A stretch of DNA of 64,000 nucleotides, from the NCBI GenBank assembly GCA_032207245.1, contig CM063502.1, forward strand, positions 51,302,117-51,366,116. The letters run 5' to 3'. Position 1 is the stretch's first letter. Every line of letters starts with the position of its first letter. Below are positions 1-13,745 of the stretch, piece by piece. This DNA comes from Pardosa pseudoannulata. Taxonomy: Eukaryota > Arthropoda > Arachnida > Araneae > Lycosidae. Made by a program: the position numbers and the translations under genes. The notes under the pieces were generated by a model that saw only the letters and a program-made list of their open reading frames with translations, was not told the origin of the DNA and searched no databases.

Positions 1-541
1 AGTAAAGGAAAAATCTACTTTTTACAGGACTAAAATGTAATATCTTACAATAAAAAATTCAATGAATATTTGTGTTTTAGCATGACAAAAGAAAAGCCTT
101 CTAAAGACACTAATATTATATCGTCTGAATTATTCTTATTTAAATAATGACTAAATTTATATAATTGTGTAAAGCCGTTTAAGATTTTTAAGGAATACCG
201 GTAATTATTCATAGTGACAGTAGAATAAAAAGCTACTTATTACAGAACTAAAATATAATATCTTAGAATAAAAAAAATCAATGAATATTTGTGTTTTATC
301 ATGACAAAAGAAAAGCCTTCTAGAGACACTATTATTATACCTTCTACATTATTCTTATTTAAATAATGACTTAATATATATAATTGTATAAAACCGTTTA
401 AGATTTTTAAGGAATATGGGTAATTATTCACAGCGACAGTAGAGGAAAAAGCTACTTATTACAAACTAAAATATAATATCTTAGAATAAAAAAAATTAAT
501 GAATATTTGTGTTTTAGCATGACAAAAGATAAAGCTTTTAA
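1..541. repeat. Tandem repeat, 218-219 bp unit, about 2.5 copies
   Basis: The same A/T-rich block recurs with anchors at 14, 232 and 451 (the motif TCTACTT or GCTACTT followed by TTACA), so the spacing is 218 and then 219 bp. Each unit carries 'tgaatatttgtgttttagca' and 'gacaaaagaaaagcc'-like segments. The array starts at or before the window edge and stops near 541. No coding content was seen. Confidence 0.85.
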
Positions 542-1706
542 AATTTGAAATATATCCCTCCCTTTACTTATTCTTGAGCTGTGAGCTTTCCATTTCAATT
601 ATGAAAACAACAATTGTTTTAGATTTTCGATTAAAATTCGTAAATGAAAATAAGAAAGAATAATTGAAATTGGCCAAAGTAAAGCATTGAATCTGACGAG
701 GTTTTAAGCGAAAAATCAAAGCAAATACAACAGAAAAAAATACTGTGGAGATGTCTGTTGTGGATCACACTACCTCCAGGCAAAGGTCAAGCCCATTAGG
801 GAAAAGGGGTTATTGAATGGCCCTACTGTCAAGATGCCATATCCGTTATACGAACTGGTTCACAGGCTTTGTCTCTAGGAGGCAAATTCCTTCATTTATT
901 CTATTCATTCTTTTCTTGGGAACTGTCCACTTTAAAGAAGGAGGACCGAGAAGGAATTAAATTTTTGCTAAAAATAATTTTTTTTTAATCTCAGATGTAA
1001 ACATTATCAGTACTTGTTTCTTAAAATGAGGAAATATACTTTGTCCCTCTTTTTTTTTTTCTAATATTGCATGACAAATTAAGCTGAAATTTTGTAAAAC
1101 CTCATTTGTATCTACTCTTATAACTAAAGTTTACCATTATTTCTGCTTTGCAATTGTTATTTATTGAGATTTTAATTCTTATCGTTTTTAATAGCCCGAT
1201 AATTTAATTTATTTTTTTGAAATATTTTTTCGTTTAAATAAAAGTAAATAAGCAATAAAAGAAAAGAAATGAATGACAGAAATATGTGTATAAACCTAAA
1301 TCCAATTCTTACATTAGTGTTCCAATAACCAGTCCTTATTCCTTTTTATTATTTTTATTCATTTAACACCCCACACAAACACTTTTCAGCACGTTCATCA
1401 CGGAATCCAAAAAACCCTAAGAATTTCTCCCCATCGGAGAGGGAAGGAGAAAGAAAAAATCCCTCGCTAGGGAAAACAGCCTAAAGTCGGGATATCCTTC
1501 CGCCCCAATGAAGATATTTATCCAAAACATTCACTAAAATACAATTTAGCGAAAACACAATACTAATACTAAATACAACACAATGACATAATGAATACAG
1601 TTAAATATAATAATGAGTTAACAAATGAACAATTCAAATTGACGAAGACTGAAATAGCTGAATTAAAATCATGAAAAGTTAAAGCACCTGAAAGAATGGT
1701 ATTTTA
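542..1706. other. Noncoding stretch, no gene recognised
   Basis: A/T-rich DNA without a convincing ORF. The somewhat G/C-richer part at 1370-1520 lies just 3' of the BEL/Pao pol tail read on the minus strand. It could be that element's 3' untranslated or LTR sequence, but I cannot see LTR ends. Confidence 0.5.
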
Positions 1707-2035
1707 TTACCTGAGCTCAAGGTGGTAGAGCAATTCAATGGGCCGTTTAATTTTACCTGCAGATGTTTGCAGTGTTACGCTTCTTACCCCTGGACCCGGC
1801 CTTTGTGAATTTCTACGACTCTTCCTAGTCTCTACATCTGGCTTGGTACCTTATCATCACCAATAAGAACTTCATCGTGTAGATTAAATTCAACATTAGG
1901 AATAGTAGGATTAATGAAATTAAAACTTTAAACTTGAAGAAGATATTTTCCTTTCTATCGTTTCCAGAATGCATTTAAAAGTTTTTTTACGGTACAAAAA
2001 CCGTTTAACTAGATTGTTTCTATCAGTGTCATTTA
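1707..2035 (-). pseudogene. BEL/Pao retrotransposon pol C-terminus (DUF5641-like), decayed
   Basis: Read on the minus strand, 1882 to about 1795 gives EVLIGDDKVPSQM-stop-RLGRVVEIHKG. After one frame change, 1790 to 1707 gives RSVTLQTSAGKIKRPIELLY, ending in leucine-rich residues and a stop at 1707-1709. The order 'VLI-DD, W-LGR, V-E-H-G, R-V-TA-G-RPI-LY-LE' is the typical end of the BEL/Pao polyprotein after the integrase core. A TAG stop stands where tryptophan is expected. Upstream (1890-2035) a NDTDRNNLVKRFLYR stretch resembles the preceding linker. One frameshift and at least one stop show it is dead. I see no element ends. Confidence 0.75.
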
Positions 2036-2253
2036 GTTTACTAGAGCCAGCTCAATGGGGTAAGGCGGTAGATCTACAAGTCAAAAAAATTGAAAGGAGA
2101 GAAAGGAAAAAATTATCTAGTTCATTGTAAACATATGTTCAAGGCCTCGAATTTAAGACTGACTCTGTTTCTTCCAAAAAGGTTTGCAATAAAGCCTTTC
2201 CTAAAATTTTCCTTAAAATGGACTTTTTCATTTTTACCACCCTCTCTCAGTAA

Positions 2254-2268
2254 CCCCCCCCCCCCCCC
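2254..2268. repeat. Poly(C) run, 15 bases
   Basis: Fifteen consecutive C bases in otherwise A/T-rich DNA; likely a simple-repeat tract of variable length. Confidence 0.9.
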
Positions 2269-3234
2269 GACTAAGCTGCTCGTTCAGCAATGAATTTCTA
2301 CTTATAACCCTTTTTTCTAAAGCATGTTCACATGCCAGTAGATTTTACAGATATCATTTACATCATTACTATTATTATTACATTATATTAGTTATTACAA
2401 AAAATTACAATTAAATTTTAGTTTTAAAGTTTAGAATTGTCTGTTATTCCTATTTTGAAATGAGCATACTTGGATAGTTTAAATATTTTTTATAGTTTCT
2501 AAAATTATTATAGTGTTTAACTGTCTGTTTTAACTCATTGGGTATCACATATTCAACACTTCTAATTAAGAACTCAGTACTTAGATTTAATTCTGTCGAA
2601 ATAGAAGAAAATTATATCATCAGAAGTTAATTTTCATGCTTACTTATTACATGAATATCACATAAAGAAAAGCAATTTTGTGAACAGTATTGTGAACAAA
2701 CACTCAAAATGTTATTCAAGATTATGTGGTTGAAAATAATTTCACCAGTATCATACTATAAGGTAAAAATCAAGGTTTCAATAAGAAGCTTGAATTGCTA
2801 GGATAGGGGGAAGAGTTGAAATGCATGTTTAAAAGAAATTCAGTCTGTGAATTGTGATGGTAAAATTTTACATTTATATTAAAATTCTACATTGTTATTA
2901 ATAATGTTTCCAAATTTTATTATTCAAAAAGGGATAAAAGCCTAACACAAACAAATTGTTTTGTTTCTATATATATTTTTCAAAATCAAAAGTAACACAT
3001 TAACCTTTCAAACTTGTGCTACTAACTTTTATCAAGAATCAAATTTGAAATCACAGAGCTGGCCTAAATGTAGTATTAAGCAGCCAATTAAAACAAAAGT
3101 TTGTTAAAATATCTTTTTACTAAAATCTGCTTTTTATCATTTATTATTGGGGTCTTATATAAGATTCAAGTGATTTTATTTTCATTTGGAGTTTATTATT
3201 TTTTTCACATGACATATTTTTTTTTATAATGAGA
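2269..3234. other. Noncoding stretch, nothing recognised
   Basis: A/T-rich sequence without long ORFs, tandem repeats or transposase-like translations on either strand. Confidence 0.5.
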
Positions 3235-3350
3235 CCACGGGTTACTTCTTAAGGCCAATGATAACGGTTGCGAACATCCATGCACGTAGTGGATTCTAAC
3301 CCACGAACTCCGGTACCAAAGAGCAGAGAGTTTCAGGTTAAGGAGAGGGC
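3235..3350 (-). repeat. tRNA-derived SINE copy (family 1)
   Basis: On the minus strand the order is CTCTTTGGTACCGGAGTTCG, then GGGTTAGAATCC, which fits a pol III B box, and then GCATGGATGTTCGCAACC. The same order (tRNA-like part, B box, GCATGGATGTTCGTAGCC body) occurs at 14930-15125, 46430-46565 and, more degraded, elsewhere in this window. It is a SINE copy, not a functional tRNA gene. Confidence 0.65.
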
Positions 3351-3829
3351 TTATTTGCATGATCACATATTGGTTGTAATACATTATGCTAAGTATAGTA
3401 CATTATGATCGACAAGCTTTCCTCTCATATTCTGGGTGAACATTAATATATCTTATGAAATGATATTACAAAATCTTCAACTTTTTCAAATGAATTATTT
3501 TGCAATGGCTATTTTTTTCTAACGGAGAGTTCATCTTTTAACGGAATCGAAAGCACTTTATGTGATGAGAGTGAAAATGATACCCCATTAGAATCGGATA
3601 AAGAATTTTGCCTCTTAGATTCAATACATGGTACCGTTGGCATTTTCCTTTTACGATAATCCAGTTTTAAAGACATATATTTAACACTGTGGATTGAGTG
3701 CAATATTTTAATATATTTGTAAATTAAGGTAATAAATTGCATTTTTGAAGCTAATGCCTACACTGACAAAATTTTATATGAAATTGATCTAAAAAATATT
3801 CTAGAGTACAGCGATGAACACTCGGGAGA

Positions 3830-4033
3830 ATGATCAACAAACTTTTTTTGGGCTTGATTAATGTTACAAGTACTAAATACAAACCCCTAGAATATTATTG
3901 TTTGGTTCAAAATGCTGTAGTAAATCTCAGTATAATTTCTAGAATAAGAACAAGACGATTTTTACCAATTATGAAATTCATACATATTCCTGGAAAAAAT
4001 ACAAATGCTGAAGGGTTAAATTGCACAAAATAG
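3830..4033 (+). pseudogene. Ty3/Gypsy pol RNase H fragment, probable
   Basis: The translation contains TKYKPLEYYCLVQNAVV, then RIRTRRFLPIMKFIHIPGKN and TNAEGLNCTK before a stop. This follows the Gypsy RNase H end pattern 'TDHKPL ... R-L-L-FDF-I-HIPGK-N-ADGLSR'. The key Asp of TDHKPL is lost and flanking frames are broken. The strand to 3780 upstream may hold further remnants (YTDKILYEIDL). No LTR or integrase is recognisable next to it; it is a short relic. Confidence 0.5.
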
Positions 4034-4158
4034 GGAAGAATTTTTTTCACATTTGATGTTACAAATGAAAAGTTTACAACTGTTTTTTTTTCAGATGAAC
4101 ACTTCTCAGTTTTTACATATATGTTGTAGTGATCTGTCTTATCACTCCAGTTTTGTAC

Positions 4159-4640
4159 ATTCCTATAAGATTATTGTGAGATTATTATTATTCCTATAAG
4201 ATTACTGTCAGATTATTATTATTCCTATGAGATTATTCTGAGATTATTATTATTCCTATAAGATTATTATTATTCCTATGAGATTAACGTGGGATTATTA
4301 TTATTCCTATGAGATTATTGTGAGATTATTATTATTCCTATGAGATTATCGGGGATTATTATTATTCCTATGAGATTATTGTGAGATTATTATTATTCCT
4401 ATGAGATTATCGGGGATTATTATTATTCCTATGAGGTTATTGTGAGATTATTATTATTCCTTTGAGATTATTGTGAGATTATTATTATTCCTATGAGATT
4501 GGTGTGAGATTATTATTATTCCTATGAGATTATTGTGAGATTATTGTGAGATTATTATTATTCCTATGAGATTGTTCAGAGATTATTATTATTATTCCTA
4601 TGAGATTAATGTGAGATTATTATTATTATTCCTATGAGAA
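4159..4640. repeat. 28-bp minisatellite, about 16 copies
   Basis: The unit ATTATTATTCCTATGAGATT plus ATTGTGAG recurs head to tail. Variants include ATCGGGG in place of the last eight bases in alternating units, an extra ATT near the right end, and one 11-bp internal duplication. There are no unique spacers, so this is not a CRISPR array. Confidence 0.95.
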
Positions 4641-6519
<1,879 letters not shown>

Positions 6520-6889
6520 AAATGGTAAGATCGGCCATCATTGAAATCAAGCAATACGTGCAAAATTAGACAAAAAAAATGTACTCAGAAAGTTAGAGTG
6601 GCAATCGCATATTCTATTCTACCATCAGATACGGAATAGCTCGGCAAGTATCTTAGTAAACACGGCTCACCTTCAATTTTGAGGTAAAAGATAGTTAGAT
6701 AGTTAACGAATTAGAGGTGTTATCGAGGTTCATGAGAGAAAGCTGCCAGGTTCAGTAAATTTTATGCAATAATTTATATAACCAAAAGTAAACCCAAAAT
6801 GTGTTATATTTGTGATGTAGCAATTACCAACAGTTTTACAAAAAATAGAGAAAACAAAAAAGAAAATACCAAGACACAGAAAAGAGTGT

Positions 6890-7225
6890 AAGGGATGTAA
6901 CGTAGTCGAAGGGGTATAGTCGTCTTTCAAAGGAATAAGATTTATCAAGAGAACTTTAGCAGCATCTTTATTTAGCAACGTCCAACAGCAAAATCTCTCA
7001 AAAAATGGTCGTGCGGCTTTTTATAACTCTGGGAACGCCACAGGCGTGAGAAAAGGAATGTGCTTAATCAGCAACGTAGGATGGCTAGTTAATTTCGCCA
7101 ACAGGAATGATATTTTTCTAAGAGGGTTTAACTCCAAGAGGCTACTAAGAAGATGACGAAATCGCGGATTTGGTGTTTTTTGAATATAGGAGTTAGTAAT
7201 TTTAGTTTAAGACTAAGGTATTAAA
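6890..7225. repeat. Dispersed repeat family R1, copy 1
   Basis: The segment aligns by eye with 23152-23490. Shared blocks include GATGTAACGTAGTCGAA, GCATCTTTATTTAGCAACGT, CGCGGATTTGGTG and GGAGTTAGTAATTTTAGTTT in the same order and spacing. The class is unknown; no ORF, terminal inverted repeat or LTR end is evident. Confidence 0.7.
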
Positions 7226-7230
7226 ATTTT

Positions 7231-7237
7231 ACACTAC

Positions 7238-7301
<64 letters not shown>
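7231..7301. repeat. (TA)n microsatellite
   Basis: About 33 TA units directly downstream of the R1 repeat copy. Confidence 0.97.
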
Positions 7302-7305
<4 letters not shown>

Positions 7306-7321
7306 TTTATAGAATGTAGAT

Positions 7322-7382
7322 GTCATAAAAATATCCTTATAATATTATTATACAAAAAATATTATAAGGATCTTTTTATGAC
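7322..7382. repeat. Hairpin, 25-bp stem, 11-nt loop
   Basis: GTCATAAAAATATCCTTATA plus ATATT at 7322-7346 is complementary to 7358-7382 with one mismatch. The sequence is A/T-rich. It could be a MITE relic or a hairpin RNA source; nothing else supports either. Confidence 0.85.
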
Positions 7383-8886
7383 GTAATATTTTTAAGTAAC
7401 CCTTAAAAATTTTTACAATTAAATTAAAAAATAATATCCATTTCTGAAACCCTAAGCTTTTCTTAAAATTAAAATAAAACTCTCTCGGTCTTCCTCTATT
7501 CCGAAATGTCTTTTCTGCGTTATACCCCAAGTGAGACGAATTCTTATAAATATTTCAAATATACTAAAAATACTCTATATATTAAACACAAGTTATACAT
7601 CGGATAAACTTAAACAAATATTTTTAACTATGTTTTCTTAGAATTTTAAAGTTTCGTTCATAAAATTTATCAAACAGTTATATTTAAATAAATTAAAGAA
7701 GACTCTTAATGTTATTTCTAATGTTTTTAAAAACCGGATTTTATTTCAAAACAGTAAGTTTAATTCAAAATACAAGTAAAACTAACTTTTTCTTTATCTT
7801 AAAATCTCTTTTGTTTCATAAGTGAGAAGAATTTTTACGAATACTTCGAATGTATTAAAAATACTCAATATGTCCAAACATTAGATATAAATTTATACTA
7901 AAAAAAAACTGGGAAAAAGAGGAATTCACCGAATATCTCACTCAACCAATAAGTTTGAAATGTTGCTTTTATGGAAAGCCTGCCATACACATACTTGTGT
8001 ATGGCAGGTCTACTATTGATTCTATCACTACACATTTGTCGCTTTCAAAATTTTTATAAAAAAGCCCGTCAAATTGGATTTATGAAATATGTTTTCCTAT
8101 GTGAAATATTTTTCGTACTTACAATTTCCGTAAAAAAATAAAAGTATTGATATTTAGCTTTATCCTTTAAAAAAGTCGAAATATTTAGAAAATATTTTTG
8201 GACGTTGTTGTGGCTACAAGGAAAATTGTGTACATATAAAACACAAGTATTTAAAATTGGTAATCGATAGTTTAAAAATAATATTACAGGTAGCGTTCGT
8301 AGTAAGAATCTTTAAAAATTAGGTCAGAAATATATAAAAAACATTTGTTTAAAAAAAACCTTGATATATCTTTTTATTTCAAGGTTTTTGGATGTATATA
8401 CAAGGAAGAAAAATAATATTTTTGGTTGTTTGTTTTTATATCTCTCCAATTGTTATATTTAAAAAAATTTAAGATTCTTAACGCATGTTAATGCTAAATG
8501 GAAACATTATACAGCTTAATGTAAAAACAATTCTTGTGACATATAGCTTTGTACTGTGTCGTAATAAATGAAATGCATAAAGTAATTTAGAGACTGTTAA
8601 AATAGATCTTTCAAATCTTTATTTGACAAATGACGGTTAAGGGAATAAAAGTAAACATTTAATCACGATAAATCTGCTTCTTTAGTAGAGTTTTAGTTCA
8701 TAAGTTTGAATTCCACTGTTGTCAGTGTTATTTGTAGCAGTATGGACTTGATTTTAAGAAGTAGGTTCCGGTTTCATTAGCTCTAAACCGTAGAGCTCCA
8801 AACCAAATCTTTGTAGAGTTACATGGTCGAGCCAATCGGGAGGCATAAAATTTCTCACACTCGAAGAACAAATGTGGTTTTTTTCT
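7383..8886. other. Noncoding stretch with one short hairpin
   Basis: A/T-rich DNA. The only structure noted is the 13-bp hairpin at 7979-8008, listed separately. The minus-strand ORF at 7348-7530 has no recognisable motif. Confidence 0.45.
7979..8008. repeat. Perfect 13-bp hairpin, 4-nt loop
   Basis: CCTGCCATACACA, loop TACT, then TGTGTATGGCAGG. The stem is G/C-rich for this region. Confidence 0.9.
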
Positions 8887-9422
8887 TTAACCTTTTATAT
8901 CCTGAATTAATTTACCATTAACTTTCTTATTGCATTATTAAATCATCAGATACGTTTTAATTGAGAATAATCATAGAAAAAAGAAAATTAATTTTTACTG
9001 TATTTTAATAATTAATTTTGCAGCTGGTACTTTCTAGTACCAACATATATTTTTGACTCTATGATAGAAAATAAAACATTCAGTTATGAATAAAACAAAT
9101 GAAATGCTTACCTGCGAAGTATAGAAGTCTCTAAAAATTAATATTACCAAATAACTGGTAATAAACCACTAAATTTACTCAATTGAACAACACGTGTATC
9201 AGCACTACCACAAAATGACCTTCGAATGCAGCACGCCAATTATAAAATTCCTACTATGCGAATAAAAAGGATTCCTGATTGGTGTTGCCATTTCTTTTCT
9301 GCTGTAGGAACTGCATCTTTCATGTCCTTGTGAGTACCATTAGAAAAAACGGCTTTATGAGGAATATATTGGCGTTTGATTGAAGCAGTACTTATAAGTA
9401 CCCTCAGGATAAAAAGGGTTAG
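8887..9422. mobile_element. TTAA-flanked MITE (piggyBac-like), family M2
   Basis: TTAA at 8887-8890 is followed by CCTTTTATATCCTGA. The right end is TCAGGATAAAAAGGG followed by TTAG (a degraded TTAA) at 9419-9422. The ends are inverted repeats, about 13 of 15 positions matching. Subterminal palindromes are present: GGTACTTTCTAGTACC (9026-9041 region) and the 14-bp GTACTTATAAGTAC near 9388. There is no transposase ORF, so it is non-autonomous. TTAA targets and CCC-type ends are typical of the piggyBac superfamily. Confidence 0.7.
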
Positions 9423-10391
9423 ACATGCCCTCTAGGAAGATTTCTTTAAGTGGAACTGTGTAAGTTTTCACCTCAACTCCCTGTGGTGCAACCAGAGAAA
9501 TAGCATACTCTTCGGGGTTTTAATGGGAACATGTCATATTTCATTACTACATTCAAAGCACTGAAGAAAACTATAAATCTTAACGATGAAATCTCGTTTT
9601 ATTTGTATTATTAATTCCCTATTACAGAATTAGAATTGTTTTCAACCTAATATGTTTTATATATAAAGAAGAGTATCCCTTTGTGTTTGTGAGTAATTCA
9701 TCCAAATGCAAAATTTTATTCCGGTTAAAGTTAGGTCACTGTTTACATATGATTCTGAAAAATCTCCCCTCCTTCCTAAAGAGTTCACACACTTCTAGAT
9801 AGGCTCTTCTAGATATCATGATAAATCTATTGCCAAACATAAAAGCTCGTACCCTAACGAGTGAATTTTGTAGGTGAACGCATATTAGTTTCTCGAATTC
9901 TTTTTATTTGATATCTTCATTTATTTTTATGTAATTGCTATTTTTCTCCCAGTTTGTATTCATTGTGAGTATTAACAAGACACAAATGTAATCACTTTAT
10001 ATGTCAGATATTAGCTCTTATTATGCTTTAAACATTGGATTATGATGACTAATAATTATTGACTTGTTCAGGAGTCAGAAGACTAAATATTTTGCTCTTC
10101 TGACAGACAAACGGATAGCTTTGAGTTTACTCAAACATCTTGGTAAAAAGCGTTATAAAAATAAGGATTTTTGATATCTAAATAAAATCTACACTTCATT
10201 GAATATTGGTAAATTTTTTAACCATTTACTTTGAATCCCAATGGAAAATCACTTTTTACCTGAGATTTTAAGAAATCGACCCTCATTCTCCTGACTGAAG
10301 CTTGTACACTTTAACTAAAACAAGGGAATCTTCAGGTACTGCAGCTAACAGATGTATATAACTGAATAAATTGGCTTATTCATTCTTTGTA
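9423..10391. other. Noncoding stretch, nothing recognised
   Basis: A/T-rich, no ORF above about 60 codons, and no repeat matched elsewhere in the window. Confidence 0.45.
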
Positions 10392-11441
10392 CAATCGTAC
10401 AGAGGCGTAACCCAGGGGGGGGTTGCAAAGGGACGTATGCACCCCAACAGTTTTTCTTGAAACTGAAAAAAGAAGGGGGGAGAAATTTTAATAAAATCTG
10501 CTATGGTAAAGGAAATTACTAGCAGGACAAAGTAAATTAACTGCTACAGAAGCTTTACGAAAGTACAATGTAGAAATTTTTCCAACTGTTCATAAACTTT
10601 TAAAAATTTTAGTCAACTTGCCAATTACAACATTGACAGTTGAATGATCGTTTTCAACTTTGAAATATGTAAAAAATTATCCGAGAAACAGTACATCAGA
10701 AATGCGTTTAAATGGAATCTGCTTGCTGTATATCTATAAAAATATTCTTGTAACTAAAGATGAAGTTTTAAATATCTTACAAAAACAAAAGCGGAGAATA
10801 AATATAAATTTGTAAAAACTAATATGAATAGATTTTTTAATTGCATTGTAATCGAATATTTTTACCTTTTTTTAAAAAATTGTAACTGCTTTTTTCAATC
10901 ATTAAATGGTATTTTATCAAATTTAAATGATACAGGATTCTATTAATTGTAGTAAGTAAAAAATTTGTTTTCATATTATCTCTATTATTTTTCTTAAATG
11001 GTTATATTTTTCTAATTTTTATAACTTGGTAAAAATTATAACAGTTCATGAATAGTTTTACAACGGAAAAATTAGATTGATATAGAGCATTCTTTATACT
11101 TATATTTTTATATTTTATATATTTTATTATTTATTTATTTATTTTTTTATATTATATTTATATTTTTTTCTTATAATGATTATACTAAATAAGTCTATTT
11201 TTTCATGCAATTATAGGCGCCTATATGAGAAAATTTAGGAGTGGGTCTGAGATAAAAATGTGTGTATGCATGTGTTGTATTTGCATATTTAAGTTTTAAA
11301 TTTAGTTTAAAGAACTGACTTTACAATATGAGGGGGGGGGAGAGCTCAAGCCACTTTTGCACTTTCCATATGGATGTCCTTGTTGGCAATGACAATATGA
11401 ACCCCCCCAAATTAATTTCTGGGTACGCCACTGCTATCATA
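10392..11441 (+). mobile_element. hAT DNA transposon, internally decayed, with TIRs and 8-bp TSD
   Basis: The left terminus at 10400 is CAGAGGCGTAACCCAGG. The right terminus ends at 11433 and its reverse complement is CAGTGGCGTACCCAG, so the ends are inverted repeats of about 16 bp. Flanks are CAATCGTA (10392-10399) and CTATCATA (11434-11441), matching at 6 of 8 positions, the 8-bp duplication expected of hAT elements. Both ends continue into G runs in matching orientation. The 1034-bp body encodes only the C-terminal part of a transposase, so the element is deleted and cannot move itself. Confidence 0.85.
10537..10815 (+). pseudogene. hAT transposase C-terminal dimerisation domain fragment
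   Basis: The frame reads TEALRKYNVEIFPTVHKLL, then LVNLPITTLTVE-stop-SFSTLKY, then YPRNSTSEMRLNGICLLYIY, ending at a stop at 10813-10815. This is the hAT C-terminal pattern 'FP-I-LL-I---LP-ST--ERSFS-L--IK---R--M---RL-GL-L--IH'. A TGA replaces the expected arginine codon before SFS. Upstream catalytic parts (the Asp/Glu core) are not found. It lies inside the TIR-bounded element on the same strand as its ends predict. Confidence 0.8.
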
Positions 11442-13531
11442 TCTCATTTCAAACTTCAAATTTTTAACATTATTATGCTGGTTGTTTAACAGAAATGACG
11501 AGTTAAATAAACTTCATATTTATACATACAGAACCTTTTATAGATTAAAGCAGTTATAAACGATGTGTTTTTATCAGATTACAGATTCTCTTTGGATTCT
11601 AATTATCTGAAAAAAATTTAACCCAATATTTTACTGAAAAGACTTGCGATAGCTTTAAACATTTTCTTATCAGCTCTACATTCCATATAAAGAGTGGTAT
11701 CATGATGACAGACTTTTGAATTTAATATTTATTTGTGTAAGAGTTATTTTTTGCATACTTCCAACACCGCAAACGTTTTCTTGTTTTATATCTGATAAAA
11801 TCGTATTAACGTATGTATTTTCTATTATACATGAATGTTCTAGGATATAAATTTTATAATTTGCGTGCAGATGATTATCTACTATACAGATATATCGCAC
11901 TCCTGCTTTTGATATTAAAACGATGAATTTTTACTTCCCTTTGATTGACATAATGCTTTCTGAGTAAAATGTAACTTCTATATTTTTTTCTAATTCACAA
12001 TACACTTTTCAAAAATGATTACAGATAATAACCGCTTAATTTTATTGTATTTTCTTGGGAAAATTTATTAAATTCTACGCAGTGCATTTATAAATGTGGT
12101 ACAAGTAAATATTTTTGTTCACCAATTACACATGATATTACACTTTAGTTTTCATATTGCTTAGCTTGCAGTATTTGCTTGGCAACTTTATTGCAGTCAT
12201 GCCACGGAAGGCAGGTTACTGGAACATTCAGACCAGACAAATTATATAATAAACGGAAATCTTTTATTTTCATCTTAAATTTCGAGAATTGACGGGAACG
12301 TCTAACGCAGGCCAGAAACAACCAGGCATTTGTTGATGTGTGAAAATACCGTTCTAAGAGTGGATAATCGCATGCTTAACACTAGAACCACAGAAATTTG
12401 GGTATACCTAATACAGCAGGTGGATTAAATTAACTCCTCAATAGAAATTCGTATTGTTATACAAAATATACGCTGTAATTATACGACAATGACATTTATT
12501 CAGTTTTAGACTATAAAAGTTGTTATGATAGTTGATAAAAAATGTGTTGCAATGTAGAAAATTGTATATAGTTAGAAAATATATGGACACTTTTATCTGA
12601 ATTATTTAGTTTCGTAATAGTGAAGATTTTTTACACAGTTTATACGCAGTTTAGAAAATTTCTTTTTATATATTTTGTTCGCTTATCACATATCAGAATT
12701 TCACAGTCAGAACAAATATGTACAGTTTTGCTTCCACACTTGGAAGCTTGTCATCAAACCCTTTTTTGCCTCCCCATAGATTCTTCAGTAGTTTTAGGTT
12801 TTTTTCTGTATATCTAACTGTAATATTCCGTCTGTGAAAATTATATGAGCTACGGAACTCTTCAACGAGTTGTTAAAGAAATATTTGCATCATATATCTC
12901 CTCGTAAGTTCTTTCAGTATTTTCTTTATAAAATGTATAATTTAATCACAGTAAGATCATGATTATTGTAGAATACGTGAACTCTTCAACTCTTCAATTG
13001 TTCCTGTCCCCACAAAATATTTCGGAACCATTTGGTAGGCAACGCCGGCACCAAGTTTTGTTTGAGTTATAAAATGATATTGTTTCTAGAAGACATTTTT
13101 GGGTGATTATTATCAATATTGACTCTGATATGAAGGAAGTTTAATAATTGGACATTTTTATTGTTTTTCTCTTGATAAGCTGTCAAAGTTATATCATCAT
13201 GCTTGATTAACAATGAAACATATCACGACATCTTTCTTTTTTTTCACAAATTCAGGTAACTCTGTTTCACCGTACCAGTTAAACAAGTGTTCTTCTTAAC
13301 ACATCTGGGACACATTTAGTGTTGAGAAAAAATTCTCTCTAGTGATAGTTCTTTATTTATTTTTTAAATAATTTATCAAACTCAAAACAATTTTTTCGCG
13401 TTTCTTATGTTTATCCAAATATGTAAAATCTTTAATCCGGCATTTGCTATCAACCTCAGAGGCAAGTCAGAACTTTGATTCCCTTCAATAGGCCGAAACC
13501 ACAAATAGTGGAGAATGCACCTGGAATATGC
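11442..13531. other. Noncoding stretch, no gene recognised
   Basis: A/T-rich with only short ORFs (for example 11700-11900 minus and 12620-12817 plus) that resemble nothing known to me. AACACTA motifs near 12380 and, inverted, near 13320 might be ends of a worn TTAA-type element, but the support is thin. Confidence 0.4.
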
Positions 13532-13745
13532 TAATCAGAGGCATTTTCTCACATACAGAGTGATAACAGGGTATGGGAGGGGGGGGGGTCACATAGATGG
13601 AAAACACCTATTTACCTTCAAAGGAATGTATATTATAGTAGATAGTGTTGCATAGCAAAGGGCAATTCGCTATGTAACACTCTCTACTTCCACTACAACA
13701 AAACTCTCAGCTGCCCTCCTGTTATCAGTAACACCCCTCTGATTG
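13532..13745. repeat. Imperfect inverted repeat, MITE-like
   Basis: The inner arms 13638-13656 and 13669-13687 match at 17 of 19 positions around a 12-nt spacer. Farther out, AATCAGAGG and TGATAACAGG on the left are matched by CCTGTTATCA and CCTCTGATT on the right. A G-run near 13580 lies opposite CCC-rich sequence. The whole segment could fold on itself. No target-site duplication was found. Confidence 0.6.

Noticed and set aside
4159..4640. Regular 28-bp repeats resembling a CRISPR array
   Set aside because: There are no spacers between units, and the genome is eukaryotic.
12376..13324. TTAACACTAGAACCAC and inverted AACACTA as ends of another TTAA element
   Set aside because: Only about 7 bp agree, one flank is TTGA, and the match is near chance level.
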